DNA of 64,000 nucleotides from Tritonibacter mobilis (GTDB lineage Bacteria > Pseudomonadota > Alphaproteobacteria > Rhodobacterales > Rhodobacteraceae). Positions 8,242-17,211 of the stretch are shown here, piece by piece (the first letter of the stretch is position 1; each line of letters starts with the position of its first letter). The stretch spans positions 62,001 to 126,000 of the forward strand of contig NZ_LNWY01000005.1 in assembly GCF_001681715.1 (NCBI RefSeq). Direction: 5' to 3'. The translations under genes were made by a program, and so were the position numbers. The notes under the pieces were generated by a model, which was given only the letters and a program-made list of their open reading frames with translations, was not told the origin of the DNA and did not search any database.

Positions 8242-9623
8242 ACACGCCGATCCTGCTGCGTGGCTCCATCAGACGACGTCTGATTATTCAGTTGTTGGCG
8301 GGTGCTGCACTGCTTGCGAGTTTGATGTTTCTGGTGGTTCAGAACTATGCGCGCGACCTCGCGGGGCAAAGTCAGGATGAAATCCTCTCGGCCTCGGTGA
8401 CGGCGATTCTCGATTCTGCATCGGTGCGCGATGGCGATCTCACTGTGGATATTCCCTATTTCGCCTTCTCTATGCTCGGCAATATCAGTGATGATCGCGT
8501 GTTTTACGCCATCACCCGCAATGGCGATTTTCTAACAGGATACTCCGACCTGCCCAAACCCGTCGCCAGCAATGGGATTTTACCGCGATTTCAAACCGCC
8601 CATTACGATGGCGAAGAAATTCGGATGGCGACCGCCACCCGGCGTCTGTCCGTCAGCGGCACGCCTGATTTTGTCGAAGTCACCGTCGCGCAGACCCGCT
8701 ATGGCCTGCGTCAGCAATTGGCGGGGATTTCACAGACCGTGGCCGGGTTTGGCATCGGTTTCTTTGTGATCGCGGCTGTCTTTGGCATTCTCGCTGCCCA
8801 ATCCGCGATCCAGCCGCTGCGGCAATTGGCAGGCTCGGTGTCCCGGCGCGGCCTTTCGGATCTGCGGCCCGTCTCAGCCCCGGTACCAGCGGAGATGGAA
8901 TCTCTGGTGGGCGCGCTCAATGGGTTTATGAGCCGCCTCAAAACCTCGCTCTCACGCTCTGAGGATCTGATCGCCGAGGCCGCGCATCGGGTCCGCACCC
9001 CGCTCACCACCGTGCGCACGCAGGCGGAAATCACCCTGCGCCGGGTGGATAAACCCGAGAACCGTCAGGCCGTGCGCGAGATGATCCGCGCCATTGATGA
9101 GAGCAGCCGGGCAGCAGGACAATTGCTAGATCACGCCATGGTGTCTTTTCGCTCCGACCACCTGGAGATGGAAGATGTGGAACTGACCCGTCTGGCGCAG
9201 GATGCGGTGTCACGCCTGCGTCCAATGGCGGAGCTGCGCGATATCGACCTGGAGATTTCTCTGCCCGACCTCGCAATGGTGGTGAAGGGCGATCCGATCC
9301 TGATGCAAAGCGCGCTGCTCAACCTGCTCGACAATGCGATCAAATACTCCCCCCCGGACAGCACCGTTCACGTCACCGCCCGCAGAACCGAAAGCGGCGC
9401 TGAAATCACCGTTCGGGATGAAGGTGCAGGCTTTCCCAAGGCGGATATGGGCCGCCTGACCCGCCGATTTGTCCGCGGCGGGAATACGGACGCAGTGGTC
9501 GGATCCGGGCTTGGCCTTACCATCGCAAACGAGGTTGCCCGCGCCCATGGCGGACGCCTGTTTTTGACCAACCACAGCGACAAAGGTGGCGCATGCGCAA
9601 GCTTGTCTTTTCCATTGGCTTGA
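8238..9623 (+). CDS. tctE: sensor histidine kinase TctE
   Basis: A 461-residue membrane kinase: a transmembrane segment at about residues 15-35, a periplasmic domain of about 130 residues, a second segment at about 168-190, a HAMP-like linker, and a dimerisation domain with the phospho-acceptor His250 in EAAHRVRTPLTTV. The ATPase domain has NLLDNAIKYSP, DEGAGF and GSGLGLTIANEV. It is translationally coupled to tctD. Its 3-prime end overlaps the next gene by 31 bp, tying a solute-binding protein to the kinase. Confidence 0.93.
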   Translation: MNTPILLRGSIRRRLIIQLLAGAALLASLMFLVVQNYARDLAGQSQDEILSASVTAILDSASVRDGDLTVDIPYFAFSMLGNISDDRVFYAITRNGDFLTGYSDLPKPVASNGILPRFQTAHYDGEEIRMATATRRLSVSGTPDFVEVTVAQTRYGLRQQLAGISQTVAGFGIGFFVIAAVFGILAAQSAIQPLRQLAGSVSRRGLSDLRPVSAPVPAEMESLVGALNGFMSRLKTSLSRSEDLIAEAAHRVRTPLTTVRTQAEITLRRVDKPENRQAVREMIRAIDESSRAAGQLLDHAMVSFRSDHLEMEDVELTRLAQDAVSRLRPMAELRDIDLEISLPDLAMVVKGDPILMQSALLNLLDNAIKYSPPDSTVHVTARRTESGAEITVRDEGAGFPKADMGRLTRRFVRGGNTDAVVGSGLGLTIANEVARAHGGRLFLTNHSDKGGACASLSFPLA

Positions 9624-10615
9624 TTTTCCTCGCACTCGCCCCTGCGGCGCATGCGTTCGAGGTTGAGGAGCGGATCAGCGTCGGCCCGGCAGATGCCCGC
9701 CGCGTGCTGCGTGTGATATCCACCGGGGATGCAGAGTTTTTTGAGCCCACCTTGCAGGATTTCCTGAGCGACCTTCCTGATGTGCGGATCGAATACACCG
9801 TCGCCAGTTCCGGCGAGATGATGAAAGCCCTCGACCAAGAGGGCCTCAACATGGATCTGGCGATCTCCATTGCGACTGATCTCCAGACCAAACTGGTGAA
9901 TGACGGTCAGGCCCAGCCCTACAGCTCCGCGACGACAGAGCGCCTGCCTGTTTGGGCACGCTGGCGCGAGCATCTCTTTGCCTTCACGCAGGAGCCTGCG
10001 GCGGTGGTGCTGTCACGCAAGGCCCTCGACGGATTGCCATTGCCGGAAAACCGTCAGGATCTCATCGCATTGATCCGCGATCATCCAGAGCGGTTCAGAA
10101 ACAAGATCGGAACCTATGACATCCGCACCTCTGGTCTTGGGTATCTTTATGCCACACAAGATGCGCGGACCTCGGAAACCTATTGGCGCCTCAGCGAGGT
10201 GATCGGATCGGTGGGCGTGCGTCTTTATTGCTGTTCGAGCCAGATGATCGATGATGTGGCTTCGGGCGAATTGGCCATGGTCTATAACGTTTTGGGCAGC
10301 TACGCGCGCGAGAAAAGCAACACGGAGGACGTGATCGTCCTGCTGCCAAAGGACTACACGGTGGTGGCCTTGCGCACCGCGTTCATTCCACGCGGCAGCC
10401 AAGCGCCCGAACTTGCAGGTTTGATGATCGACCACCTGATTGCCCGCGGCTGGCAGGCAGCGCCCGGTGCCTTTTCGGTTCTGGATGACGATTCATGGAG
10501 CGATGACACCCAGGCTCTGCGTCGTATTCGCATGGGGCCTGGGCTGCTGGTGTATCTCGACGCGCTCAAAAAGGCTGCGTTTCTGCGCGAATGGAGCAGC
10601 GCCGTCTTGCGTTAG
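9593..10615 (+). CDS. periplasmic solute-binding protein linked to TctDE
   Basis: A 340-residue protein with a clean signal peptide (MRKLVFSIGLIFLALAPAAHAF). The rest resembles family 1 extracellular solute-binding proteins (GLGYLYATQDART; SGELAMVYNVLGSYA; FIPRGSQAPELAGLMIDHL). No ABC permease or ATPase is adjacent. It begins inside tctE (31-bp overlap), so it is coupled to the sensor kinase and not to a transporter. This recalls PgtC, the periplasmic partner of the PgtAB phosphoglycerate two-component system. A role as ligand-binding co-sensor for TctE is likely but inferred. It is convergent with mdeB, 4 bases away. Confidence 0.8.
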   Translation: MRKLVFSIGLIFLALAPAAHAFEVEERISVGPADARRVLRVISTGDAEFFEPTLQDFLSDLPDVRIEYTVASSGEMMKALDQEGLNMDLAISIATDLQTKLVNDGQAQPYSSATTERLPVWARWREHLFAFTQEPAAVVLSRKALDGLPLPENRQDLIALIRDHPERFRNKIGTYDIRTSGLGYLYATQDARTSETYWRLSEVIGSVGVRLYCCSSQMIDDVASGELAMVYNVLGSYAREKSNTEDVIVLLPKDYTVVALRTAFIPRGSQAPELAGLMIDHLIARGWQAAPGAFSVLDDDSWSDDTQALRRIRMGPGLLVYLDALKKAAFLREWSSAVLR

Positions 10616-10619
10616 GCCG

Positions 10620-13004
10620 CTATCCCGCCTGTCCGCCGGGAATACGGCGCGCGCCCACCGTCAGCTCACCCACCGATCGCGCAAGACTGTGACGGTCGAG
10701 GCCAAAGTGACGGTAAAGGTCGCCGATGGTGCCCGTTTGGCCAAAGTGTTCAACGCCATGCGACACCACCCGATGCCCTGCGACTGACCCCAGCCACGAG
10801 AGCGTCGCCGGATGGCCATCAATCGCGGTAATCAGAGTGCAATGGGCGGGCAGTTCGCCCAAGAGACGCTCCACATGCGATATGGCCTGCGGGTTCCCGC
10901 GCGCCCGTTCCCGCTGCGCCGCCGTCCAGCCCGCATTGAGACGGTCCGCCGAGGTCACCGCCAGCACCGCAACATCGCGCCGATGCTCGCCAATAAGTCC
11001 CGCCGCCGCAATCGCCTCATCCGCGACCGCGCCCTGATAGGCGATCACCACCGAACAATTCGGCCCCGGCTTGCGCAACCAATAGGCCCCATCAATCGCG
11101 CCCTGACGAAAGGCATCATCGACCCGCTGCCCCGGCTGCTCCAAGGGTTTGGTGGTCAGCCGCAAATAGACCGATCCGCCGGTTTCATCCCGCAGCCAGG
11201 TACGTTCGTCCGGGTCGCCTTCGCCATCGCGTTGCATATAGTCAAAGGCCCATTCCATGATGACCGCGAGTTCATCGGCAAAGGCCGGTTCAAAGCTCGC
11301 CAGCCCATCCTGCGCCATACCCGTGAGGGGCGTGCCCACGGATTGATGCGCGCCGCCTTCTGGCGCCAACGTCACCCCCGAAGGCGTGCCAACGATCATG
11401 AACCGCGCATCCTGATAGCAAGCGTAGTTCAGCGCATCCAAACCTCGGTGCACAAAGGGGTCATAGACCGTCCCGATCGGGATCACCCTCTTGCCCCAGA
11501 GGCTATGCGACAGGCCCGCCGCGCCCAGAAGCAGGAACAGGTTCATCTCGGCGATGCCCAGTTCGACATGCTGGCCTTGCGGATCAAAGTTCCATTTGGC
11601 CGTCGAGGGAATGCGATGCTCGATAAAGGCGTCCTTCTGTGCCTTGCGAGCAAAGAGCTTGCGCCGATTGACCCATGGCCCCAGCCCCGTGGTGCCGGTC
11701 ACATCCGGCGAGGTCGTCATGATCCGCGCCGCCAGATCGCTGTCGCCCCGCGCCAGATCGTCGAGGATCTTGCCAAAGGCCATCTGCGTTGAAATCTCGC
11801 GGCTTGTGTCCACCGCAACCGCAGGCACCGAAAGCCGCGCATCCGAGTAGCGCCGCGCCCCCTTGGCAAAAAACGGCACCTGATCAAGGTAGGCCTGAAA
11901 GCCCGCCGTGTCAGAAACGGTTGCCATCGGCTCCCACTCGTCGCCCTCGGCGACGCCCATATGAGTCTGCCACTCACTCATTTGCGCCTTGGTCATGAGA
12001 CCGCCGTGGTTGTCCTTGTGGCCCGCAATTGGCGTGCCCCAACCCTTGATCGTATACGCAAGGAAACAGGTCGGGCGGTCGTGGTCGATGGCGGCGAATG
12101 TGTCGGCCATGGTCTCCACGCAATTGCCGCCGAGGTTCTCCATCAGCGCCGCCAGTTCCGCGTCGCTGCGCTTGTCGATCAGTGCCGAGACCGCGCCCTG
12201 ATCGCCCAGATCCTCCATCAGCCGTTTGCGCCAATTGGCCCCGCCCATATAGGTCAGCGCGGAATATTCCACGTTCGGGCAGGCGTCGATCCAGTCGCGC
12301 AGGGCCGCGCCGCCGGGTTCCTCAAAGGCGGCCCGTTGCAGAGCGCCATATTTCACCCGCACCACGTCCCAGCCGAAGGCCTCGAATATTTTCTCGACCC
12401 GGCCAAACAGCCCCTCGCGCACGATGCCATCAAGGCTCTGACGGTTGTAATCGATGATCCACCAGGTGTTGCGCAGGTCGTTCTTCCAGCCTTCCTGCAA
12501 CACCTCGTAGATGTTGCCCTCGTCCAATTCCGCATCTCCGACCAGCGCCACCATCCGGCCCGGATTGACATCGCCGCCCCAGTCCTTGGCCGTGATGAAA
12601 TCCTGCACCATGGACGCCAGCGCGGTGATCCCCACACCAAGCCCCACAGACCCGGTGGAGAAATCCACATCGTCAATGTCCTTGGTGCGACTGGGGTAGC
12701 TCTGCACGCCGCCATAGCCCCGGAAGTTCTCCATCTTCTCGCGGGTCTGGTGGCCCATGAGGTATTGCATCGCGTGAAAGATTGGCGAGGCATGCGGTTT
12801 GACCGCCACCCGGTCCTCGGGGCGAAGCGCCGAGAAATAGAGCGCGGTCATGATCGACACCATCGACGCCGAGGACGCCTGATGGCCGCCGATCTTGATG
12901 CCATCTTCCTTGGCGCGCAGGTGGTTGGCGTTGTGGATCATCCAGTGGGACAGCCACAACAGCCGTTGCTCCACAGTTTTCAGGTGCTGGATCTGGTCGG
13001 ACAT
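10620..13004 (-). CDS. mdeB: homodimeric 2-oxoacid dehydrogenase E1-like / transketolase-like protein (MdeB)
   Basis: A 794-residue thiamine-diphosphate enzyme of the AceE-type E1 family: a GDAELDEG cofactor loop at about residues 156-163, then IIDYNRQSLDG, with a transketolase-like central domain and C-terminal domain. It lies 9 bases downstream of methionine gamma-lyase. In Pseudomonas putida the mdeA-mdeB operon encodes methionine gamma-lyase and an E1-type 2-oxobutyrate dehydrogenase, with an Lrp-type mdeR divergent, exactly the order here. The likely substrate is 2-oxobutyrate from methionine. No E2 or E3 gene is nearby. Plain annotation as transketolase would probably be wrong. Confidence 0.85.
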   Translation of the reverse strand: MSDQIQHLKTVEQRLLWLSHWMIHNANHLRAKEDGIKIGGHQASSASMVSIMTALYFSALRPEDRVAVKPHASPIFHAMQYLMGHQTREKMENFRGYGGVQSYPSRTKDIDDVDFSTGSVGLGVGITALASMVQDFITAKDWGGDVNPGRMVALVGDAELDEGNIYEVLQEGWKNDLRNTWWIIDYNRQSLDGIVREGLFGRVEKIFEAFGWDVVRVKYGALQRAAFEEPGGAALRDWIDACPNVEYSALTYMGGANWRKRLMEDLGDQGAVSALIDKRSDAELAALMENLGGNCVETMADTFAAIDHDRPTCFLAYTIKGWGTPIAGHKDNHGGLMTKAQMSEWQTHMGVAEGDEWEPMATVSDTAGFQAYLDQVPFFAKGARRYSDARLSVPAVAVDTSREISTQMAFGKILDDLARGDSDLAARIMTTSPDVTGTTGLGPWVNRRKLFARKAQKDAFIEHRIPSTAKWNFDPQGQHVELGIAEMNLFLLLGAAGLSHSLWGKRVIPIGTVYDPFVHRGLDALNYACYQDARFMIVGTPSGVTLAPEGGAHQSVGTPLTGMAQDGLASFEPAFADELAVIMEWAFDYMQRDGEGDPDERTWLRDETGGSVYLRLTTKPLEQPGQRVDDAFRQGAIDGAYWLRKPGPNCSVVIAYQGAVADEAIAAAGLIGEHRRDVAVLAVTSADRLNAGWTAAQRERARGNPQAISHVERLLGELPAHCTLITAIDGHPATLSWLGSVAGHRVVSHGVEHFGQTGTIGDLYRHFGLDRHSLARSVGELTVGARRIPGGQAG

Positions 13005-13013
13005 CTCGCCCCC

Positions 13014-14216
13014 TTACTCTGCCGCCTGCCGCATCTCGGGCGACAGCGCCTGATGCAGATCATCCAGAATGTCAGAGACTTCTTCCAGCCCCACCGACAA
13101 GCGCACAAGCCCGTCGCTGATGCCATGTTCGGCGCGTTCTTCGGGCGTGTAGGTGGAATGGGTCATAGAGGCCGGGTGCTGAATCAGCGTCTCCGCATCG
13201 CCAAGAGACACCGCACGATGGATCATTTGCAGGCGGTTCATCAGGCTGATGCCAGCCTCCATGCCGCCTTCGAGTTCGAAGGCGATCATGCCACCGGGCT
13301 GCGCCATCTGCACCTTGGCAATCGCGTGCTGTTCAAAGCTCTGCAGACCGGGGAAATAGACTTTGGCGACGCCGGGCTGGGCCTCAAGCCACTCCGCGAC
13401 GGTCTGCGCCGAAGCACAGTGACGGTCCATCCGCAGCGCCAGCGTTTTCAGCCCGCGCATGATCAGCATCGCGTTAAAGGGCGCCATCACCGCGCCGGTC
13501 ATATCCTTCATGCCGACAAGGCGGATTTCGGTCAAAAGCTCGGCGCTGCCCGCCACAAGCCCTGCGACCACATCGCCGTGACCACCAAGGTATTTGGTCG
13601 CCGAATGCAGCACCAGATCCGCGCCCAGCTCGATCGGGCGGGTCAGGTACGGTGTCGCATAGGTGTTGTCCACCACCACCCGCGCACCCACGGAATGGGC
13701 AATCTCAGAGGCCAGCTTGATGTCCACCAGCCGCATATTGGGGTTGGCGGGGGTCTCGAAATAAACCACGCGGGTCTTGTCACTGATGGCGGCACGCAGG
13801 GCGTCTGCGTCGGTCATGTCCACATGGGTGATGGTCACGCCCCATTTTGCAAGCCCGTGGCGCATATAGGCAAAGGTGCAGCCATAGAGCGTCTTGTCGA
13901 CGATGACCTCGTCACCGGGGCTCAGGAGCGTCCACAGGATCGCCGTCACCGCGCCCATGCCGCTTGCCAGTGCCAGACCGGCCTCGGCCCCTTCGAGCGT
14001 GGCGATGCGCTGTTCCAGCAGGGCGCAGGTCGGGTTCGAGATCCGGCTGTAGATATGGCCCTCGCGCTCGCCCGCGAACATTTCACCCCCGGCTTCGGCG
14101 TTCTCGAACACAAAGGTCGAGGTCAAATGCACCGGCGGCGTCAGCGCGCCCTCGTTCTGCATCGGGTCATAGGCGTGGTGGATGGCACGGGTGGCAAAGC
14201 CTTTGGCGTCGGACAT
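13014..14216 (-). CDS. mdeA: L-methionine gamma-lyase
   Basis: A 400-residue PLP enzyme of the Cys/Met metabolism family. It splits methionine to methanethiol, ammonia and 2-oxobutyrate. The PLP lysine is Lys208 in SATKYLGGHGD. The cysteine in TLYGCTFAYMRHG (Cys113) is the residue that marks methionine gamma-lyases against cystathionine lyases. The N-terminus GFATRAIHHAYDP also fits. It heads the mdeAB operon and is divergent from mdeR across 102 bp. In marine bacteria this enzyme gives methanethiol, linking it to organosulfur cycling. Confidence 0.92.
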   Translation of the reverse strand: MSDAKGFATRAIHHAYDPMQNEGALTPPVHLTSTFVFENAEAGGEMFAGEREGHIYSRISNPTCALLEQRIATLEGAEAGLALASGMGAVTAILWTLLSPGDEVIVDKTLYGCTFAYMRHGLAKWGVTITHVDMTDADALRAAISDKTRVVYFETPANPNMRLVDIKLASEIAHSVGARVVVDNTYATPYLTRPIELGADLVLHSATKYLGGHGDVVAGLVAGSAELLTEIRLVGMKDMTGAVMAPFNAMLIMRGLKTLALRMDRHCASAQTVAEWLEAQPGVAKVYFPGLQSFEQHAIAKVQMAQPGGMIAFELEGGMEAGISLMNRLQMIHRAVSLGDAETLIQHPASMTHSTYTPEERAEHGISDGLVRLSVGLEEVSDILDDLHQALSPEMRQAAE

Positions 14217-14302
14217 ATGGGGTCTCCTTCCTCATTTGTCCGCCATGATGCGCCCCCGTGCGAGGCGTTAGATTGCAAAAGATACCAATATCACCGATCA
14301 TG

Positions 14303-14319
14303 TTGGCAGATTCTGCCAA
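14303..14319. promoter_or_regulatory. palindrome at the mdeR start, candidate Lrp-type operator
   Basis: A perfect 8-bp inverted repeat with one central base: TTGGCAGA (14303-14310), T, TCTGCCAA (14312-14319). It lies in the mdeA/mdeR divergent region and touches the first possible ATG of mdeR. Lrp/AsnC regulators bind short dyads near their own start, so it is a candidate site for self-control and for control of mdeAB. Confidence 0.5.
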
Positions 14320-14789
14320 TGGACAGCAAAATGGACACCAAAGATCGCCAGATTATCCGCGTACTTCAGGCCAATGGTCGGATGACCAATCAGGACCTTG
14401 CGGACGCGGTGAACCTCTCGCCCTCGCCCTGCCTGCGCCGGGTTAAGAACCTTGAGGCCGCCGGTGTGATCCGGGGCTACAGCGCCGATGTGGATGCCCG
14501 GGCCTATGGGCTGCCTATCACGGTGTTTGTGCGCATCAAACTGGAGCGCCACAATGAGGAGGACGTGAAGAATTTTGAGCGCCGCGTCCATATGATCGAC
14601 GAGGTGCTGGAGTGTCACATTCTGACCGGGGCCACGGATTACCAGCTGCGAGTGGTGGTGGCCGATCTGGACGCCTATGAAGATTTCATCCGCAACCGCA
14701 TCCACCCTATCGGGGGCATTGCCTCGATTGACACCAGCTTTGTCTACAGCACGGTCAAGAACACTTCGGTCTTTCCAAGGCTGGGATAA
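14319..14789 (+). CDS. mdeR: Lrp/AsnC family regulator MdeR
   Basis: A 156-residue regulator with an N-terminal helix-turn-helix (DRQIIRVLQANGRMTNQDLA, then NLSPSPCLRRVKNLEAAGVI) and a C-terminal effector-binding RAM domain (ECHILTGATDYQLRVVVADL). Two ATGs are possible, 14319 (MDSKMDTKDRQ) and 14331 (MDTKDRQ). Neither has a clear ribosome-binding site, and the palindrome overlaps the first, so the shorter form is a real alternative. Divergent from mdeAB, it matches P. putida MdeR in class and position. The open frame extends far upstream but that part is antisense to mdeA and mdeB and is not coding. Confidence 0.88.
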   Translation: MDSKMDTKDRQIIRVLQANGRMTNQDLADAVNLSPSPCLRRVKNLEAAGVIRGYSADVDARAYGLPITVFVRIKLERHNEEDVKNFERRVHMIDEVLECHILTGATDYQLRVVVADLDAYEDFIRNRIHPIGGIASIDTSFVYSTVKNTSVFPRLG

Positions 14790-14792
14790 AAA

Positions 14793-14817
14793 CGGCCCCG
14801 GAGTGTCCCCGAGGCCG
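14793..14817. terminator. possible terminator hairpin between mdeR and the hexosaminidase gene
   Basis: CGGCCCCGG (14793-14801) pairs with CCGAGGCCG (14809-14817), a 9-bp stem with one mismatch and a 7-base loop, between convergent genes. There is no good T run on either side, so termination strength is doubtful. Confidence 0.4.
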
Positions 14818-14834
14818 CTGATCTGTTTGGTGGC

Positions 14835-16718
14835 TCAGAGGCGCGGCATCCGTTCCGCGAGCGCTGTGAACCTGTCATAGTCTTTGTTTTCCGCTGTGCT
14901 CCACCCGGCCTCGGCAATGGCGCTGAGGCGGGGGAAAATCATGTGGTTGCGGCGCGCCATCGTGGTCAGATGCTCGCTCCAGACGCAGGCCTGAACCCCC
15001 TTCAAACGCCCAATTAGAGCCGCATCTCCGTTGTCGGCCTCAAACGCATAGGTCTTGTCGAGCGGGGTGAAACCGGCCCAGCTGGCCCCCGGCGCGTACC
15101 ACGCATCCGACAGCGCCATATCGAGGTAATAGGCCTGCCCCGGCGTGCTGACCACGTCGTAGCCCTCTTGCGCCAGCTCAGCGGTTTTCTCAATGGTGGT
15201 CCAGGCAAACAGCAGGCTGTGCGCGGGGTCCAGACCACCGCCATGGGCGACCTCTTCCCAGCCGCCGAGCTTGCGGCCAAGACCGATAAGAAAGTTCTGA
15301 ATGTGGCGTAGGAAATAGGCCTGCAATTCCGGCGTGTCCTTCAGGCCGGTTTCGCGCATCATCGCCTTTGCCTTGGGCGATTGCATCCATGCGCCCTTGG
15401 CCACCTCGTCACCGCCCACATGCACGACCTCGAACGGGAAGATTTCGCAGACCTCGGCCAGCACGGTCTCGGCAAAGGTATAAGACCCCTCAATGGCCGG
15501 GTTCAGCGCGTTATTGCCAAAGCCCTGCACCGACCAGTAGCTCTCGGGTTCTTCTTGGTCGACGAGGTCGGGCAAGGCCCCCAACACACAGGCGCAGTGC
15601 CCCGGAACATCGATCTCCGGCATGACCTCGACACCCAATCGGGCCGCATGTTTCACCACCTGTCGCGCCTCGTCTTGCGTATAATAGCCGCCCTGCCCGG
15701 TCATATCGGGGCCAAGCTGCGGCAACACCGGCAGGTCCATCCCTGTATGCGCGGCGATCTCGGTGAGCTGCGGATAGGCCTTGATCTCCAGCCGCCAGCC
15801 TTCGTCATCGGTCAGATGCCAGTGGAACCGGTTCATTTTGTGCCACGCCAGAATGTCCACATAGCGCAGCACCTGATCGAGCGGGTAGAACTGGCGCGAG
15901 ACATCCAGATGCGCGCCGCGCCAGCCGTGGCGGGGGGCATCCTCGATCTGACCACTGCGGGGAACACCATAACGCGCAGGCTCCGCATGGGCATTGGTCA
16001 GCACCTGCGCCAGCGTAATCAAACCGTAAAGCAGCCCCTGCCCCGCACCATGCTGTAGGGTGGCTTTACCCTCCGTCCAGGTGATCCGATAGGCGTCCTC
16101 GCCCAGCGTCTGATCCGCCTCAACAGTCAGTTGCGGGACGTCGTCCTTGGCGATCAGCACAAAGGGGGTCGGTGCCAGTGGATGCAGGCGGCGGGTCAGG
16201 TCTGCCACCTGTAATAGGCTCCGCATCACCGCAACGTCATCGGTCCGAAGTGCCAGATGGACGGGGGCCGTGGCGCACCACTCCGTAATGGCGGCTTGCT
16301 GAGGTTCGGGCAAAACACCGCATGTTAGACCCGCATTTTGCGATGCATTTGTATCTGCAATCGCCGCTGAGGCCTGCAAGTCCCCGGCAAAGGCCGGGAC
16401 AAGGGTTCCGTCCTCCAGCAAGACCCCGGCAGATTTTGGCCCCTCATTGGAATGTAGCGCTGGACGGGTGAGGTTGAACTCGGTGAACCGCCACGTCTCG
16501 CCCGGTTGCAGCACAAAGCCCGCGTCAGAGGCATACTCGTGGAAATTCGCCTGCCGCCGTATCAGCCGCGCCCCCGTGCAGCGCGAGGGGCGCAGGCAGC
16601 GCGTCAGGGTGGCATAGACAAGGCGCGGATTTGCAACCGGAGTGTCGCCGCAATTGGTCAGCGCGAACTCCATCGCGCCCTCTTCGGCGTGCCAAAGGCT
16701 GTCGAGGTGGAAGTGCAT
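14835..16718 (-). CDS. GH20 beta-N-acetylhexosaminidase (cytoplasmic)
   Basis: A 627-residue glycoside hydrolase family 20 enzyme. The catalytic Asp-Glu pair is Asp437-Glu438 in VVHVGGDEVAKGAW. Other family motifs are GWRGAHLDVSRQFYPLDQV, MNRFHWHLTDDEGWRLEI and PEIDVPGHCACV. The first 120 residues form a carbohydrate-binding-like N-terminal domain. There is no signal peptide, so it should act in the cytoplasm, cleaving chitobiose or short N-acetylglucosamine oligomers delivered by the adjacent ABC importer. It is the last gene of that operon. AGGA precedes the ATG. Confidence 0.92.
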   Translation of the reverse strand: MHFHLDSLWHAEEGAMEFALTNCGDTPVANPRLVYATLTRCLRPSRCTGARLIRRQANFHEYASDAGFVLQPGETWRFTEFNLTRPALHSNEGPKSAGVLLEDGTLVPAFAGDLQASAAIADTNASQNAGLTCGVLPEPQQAAITEWCATAPVHLALRTDDVAVMRSLLQVADLTRRLHPLAPTPFVLIAKDDVPQLTVEADQTLGEDAYRITWTEGKATLQHGAGQGLLYGLITLAQVLTNAHAEPARYGVPRSGQIEDAPRHGWRGAHLDVSRQFYPLDQVLRYVDILAWHKMNRFHWHLTDDEGWRLEIKAYPQLTEIAAHTGMDLPVLPQLGPDMTGQGGYYTQDEARQVVKHAARLGVEVMPEIDVPGHCACVLGALPDLVDQEEPESYWSVQGFGNNALNPAIEGSYTFAETVLAEVCEIFPFEVVHVGGDEVAKGAWMQSPKAKAMMRETGLKDTPELQAYFLRHIQNFLIGLGRKLGGWEEVAHGGGLDPAHSLLFAWTTIEKTAELAQEGYDVVSTPGQAYYLDMALSDAWYAPGASWAGFTPLDKTYAFEADNGDAALIGRLKGVQACVWSEHLTTMARRNHMIFPRLSAIAEAGWSTAENKDYDRFTALAERMPRL

Positions 16719-16755
16719 TTGAGATGATCCTGTTGGTTGTATGTGTCAGAGGATG

Positions 16756-17211
16756 TCAGACAAGGGCGCGCGCAAAGACGCCCTCATCAGAGTCCGGGAT
16801 CGCCACCGCGCCGCAGACCTGCTGATAAAATTCCACCGGCCCGGCCTGACCGATGATGCCATAGGCAAAGCCGTCGCCATGCAAGCGATGCAGTGCAGCG
16901 AGCAGAAGCGCCTTGCCAAGCCCCTTGCCACGGGCCTCAGGGTCGACGCCCGTGGGACCAAAAAAGCCGCGACAGGTGACGTCATAACAGGCAAACCCCA
17001 AGAGGCGCGTGCCTTCGGTCGCGATCAGAACCCGCGCCGGGCGCGCGGCCAGCGCCACCGTGCACTCATCCACCCATTTGGGACTGAAATGCCGGCCCAC
17101 GAACCCCAGCAGGATATGCGATTCAAACGGCAGTGCAGGGCGGATCGTGAGACCGTCCGCCAGATTGGGCACCGGCGGCAGACGATAGAGCGGCACCAGC
17201 ATATCAGGCAT
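16756..17211 (-). CDS. GNAT family N-acetyltransferase
   Basis: A 151-residue protein with the GNAT fold: a hydrophobic beta-strand pair (ARVLIATEGTRLLGFACYDVT) and an acetyl-CoA loop in TGVDPEARGKGLGKALL (RGKGLGKA, about residues 95-102). It overlaps the upstream ATPase gene by 8 bp and precedes the GH20 gene, so it belongs to the chitobiose operon. Acetylation of a glucosamine-type product is a tempting but unproved role. Confidence 0.85.
   Translation of the reverse strand: MPDMLVPLYRLPPVPNLADGLTIRPALPFESHILLGFVGRHFSPKWVDECTVALAARPARVLIATEGTRLLGFACYDVTCRGFFGPTGVDPEARGKGLGKALLLAALHRLHGDGFAYGIIGQAGPVEFYQQVCGAVAIPDSDEGVFARALV

Noticed and set aside
11961-14318. Long open frame on the plus strand leading into mdeR
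   Set aside because: It is antisense to mdeB and mdeA and owes its openness to high GC at third positions. Its translation is rich in His, Arg and Gln and shows no domain before the MdeR helix-turn-helix.
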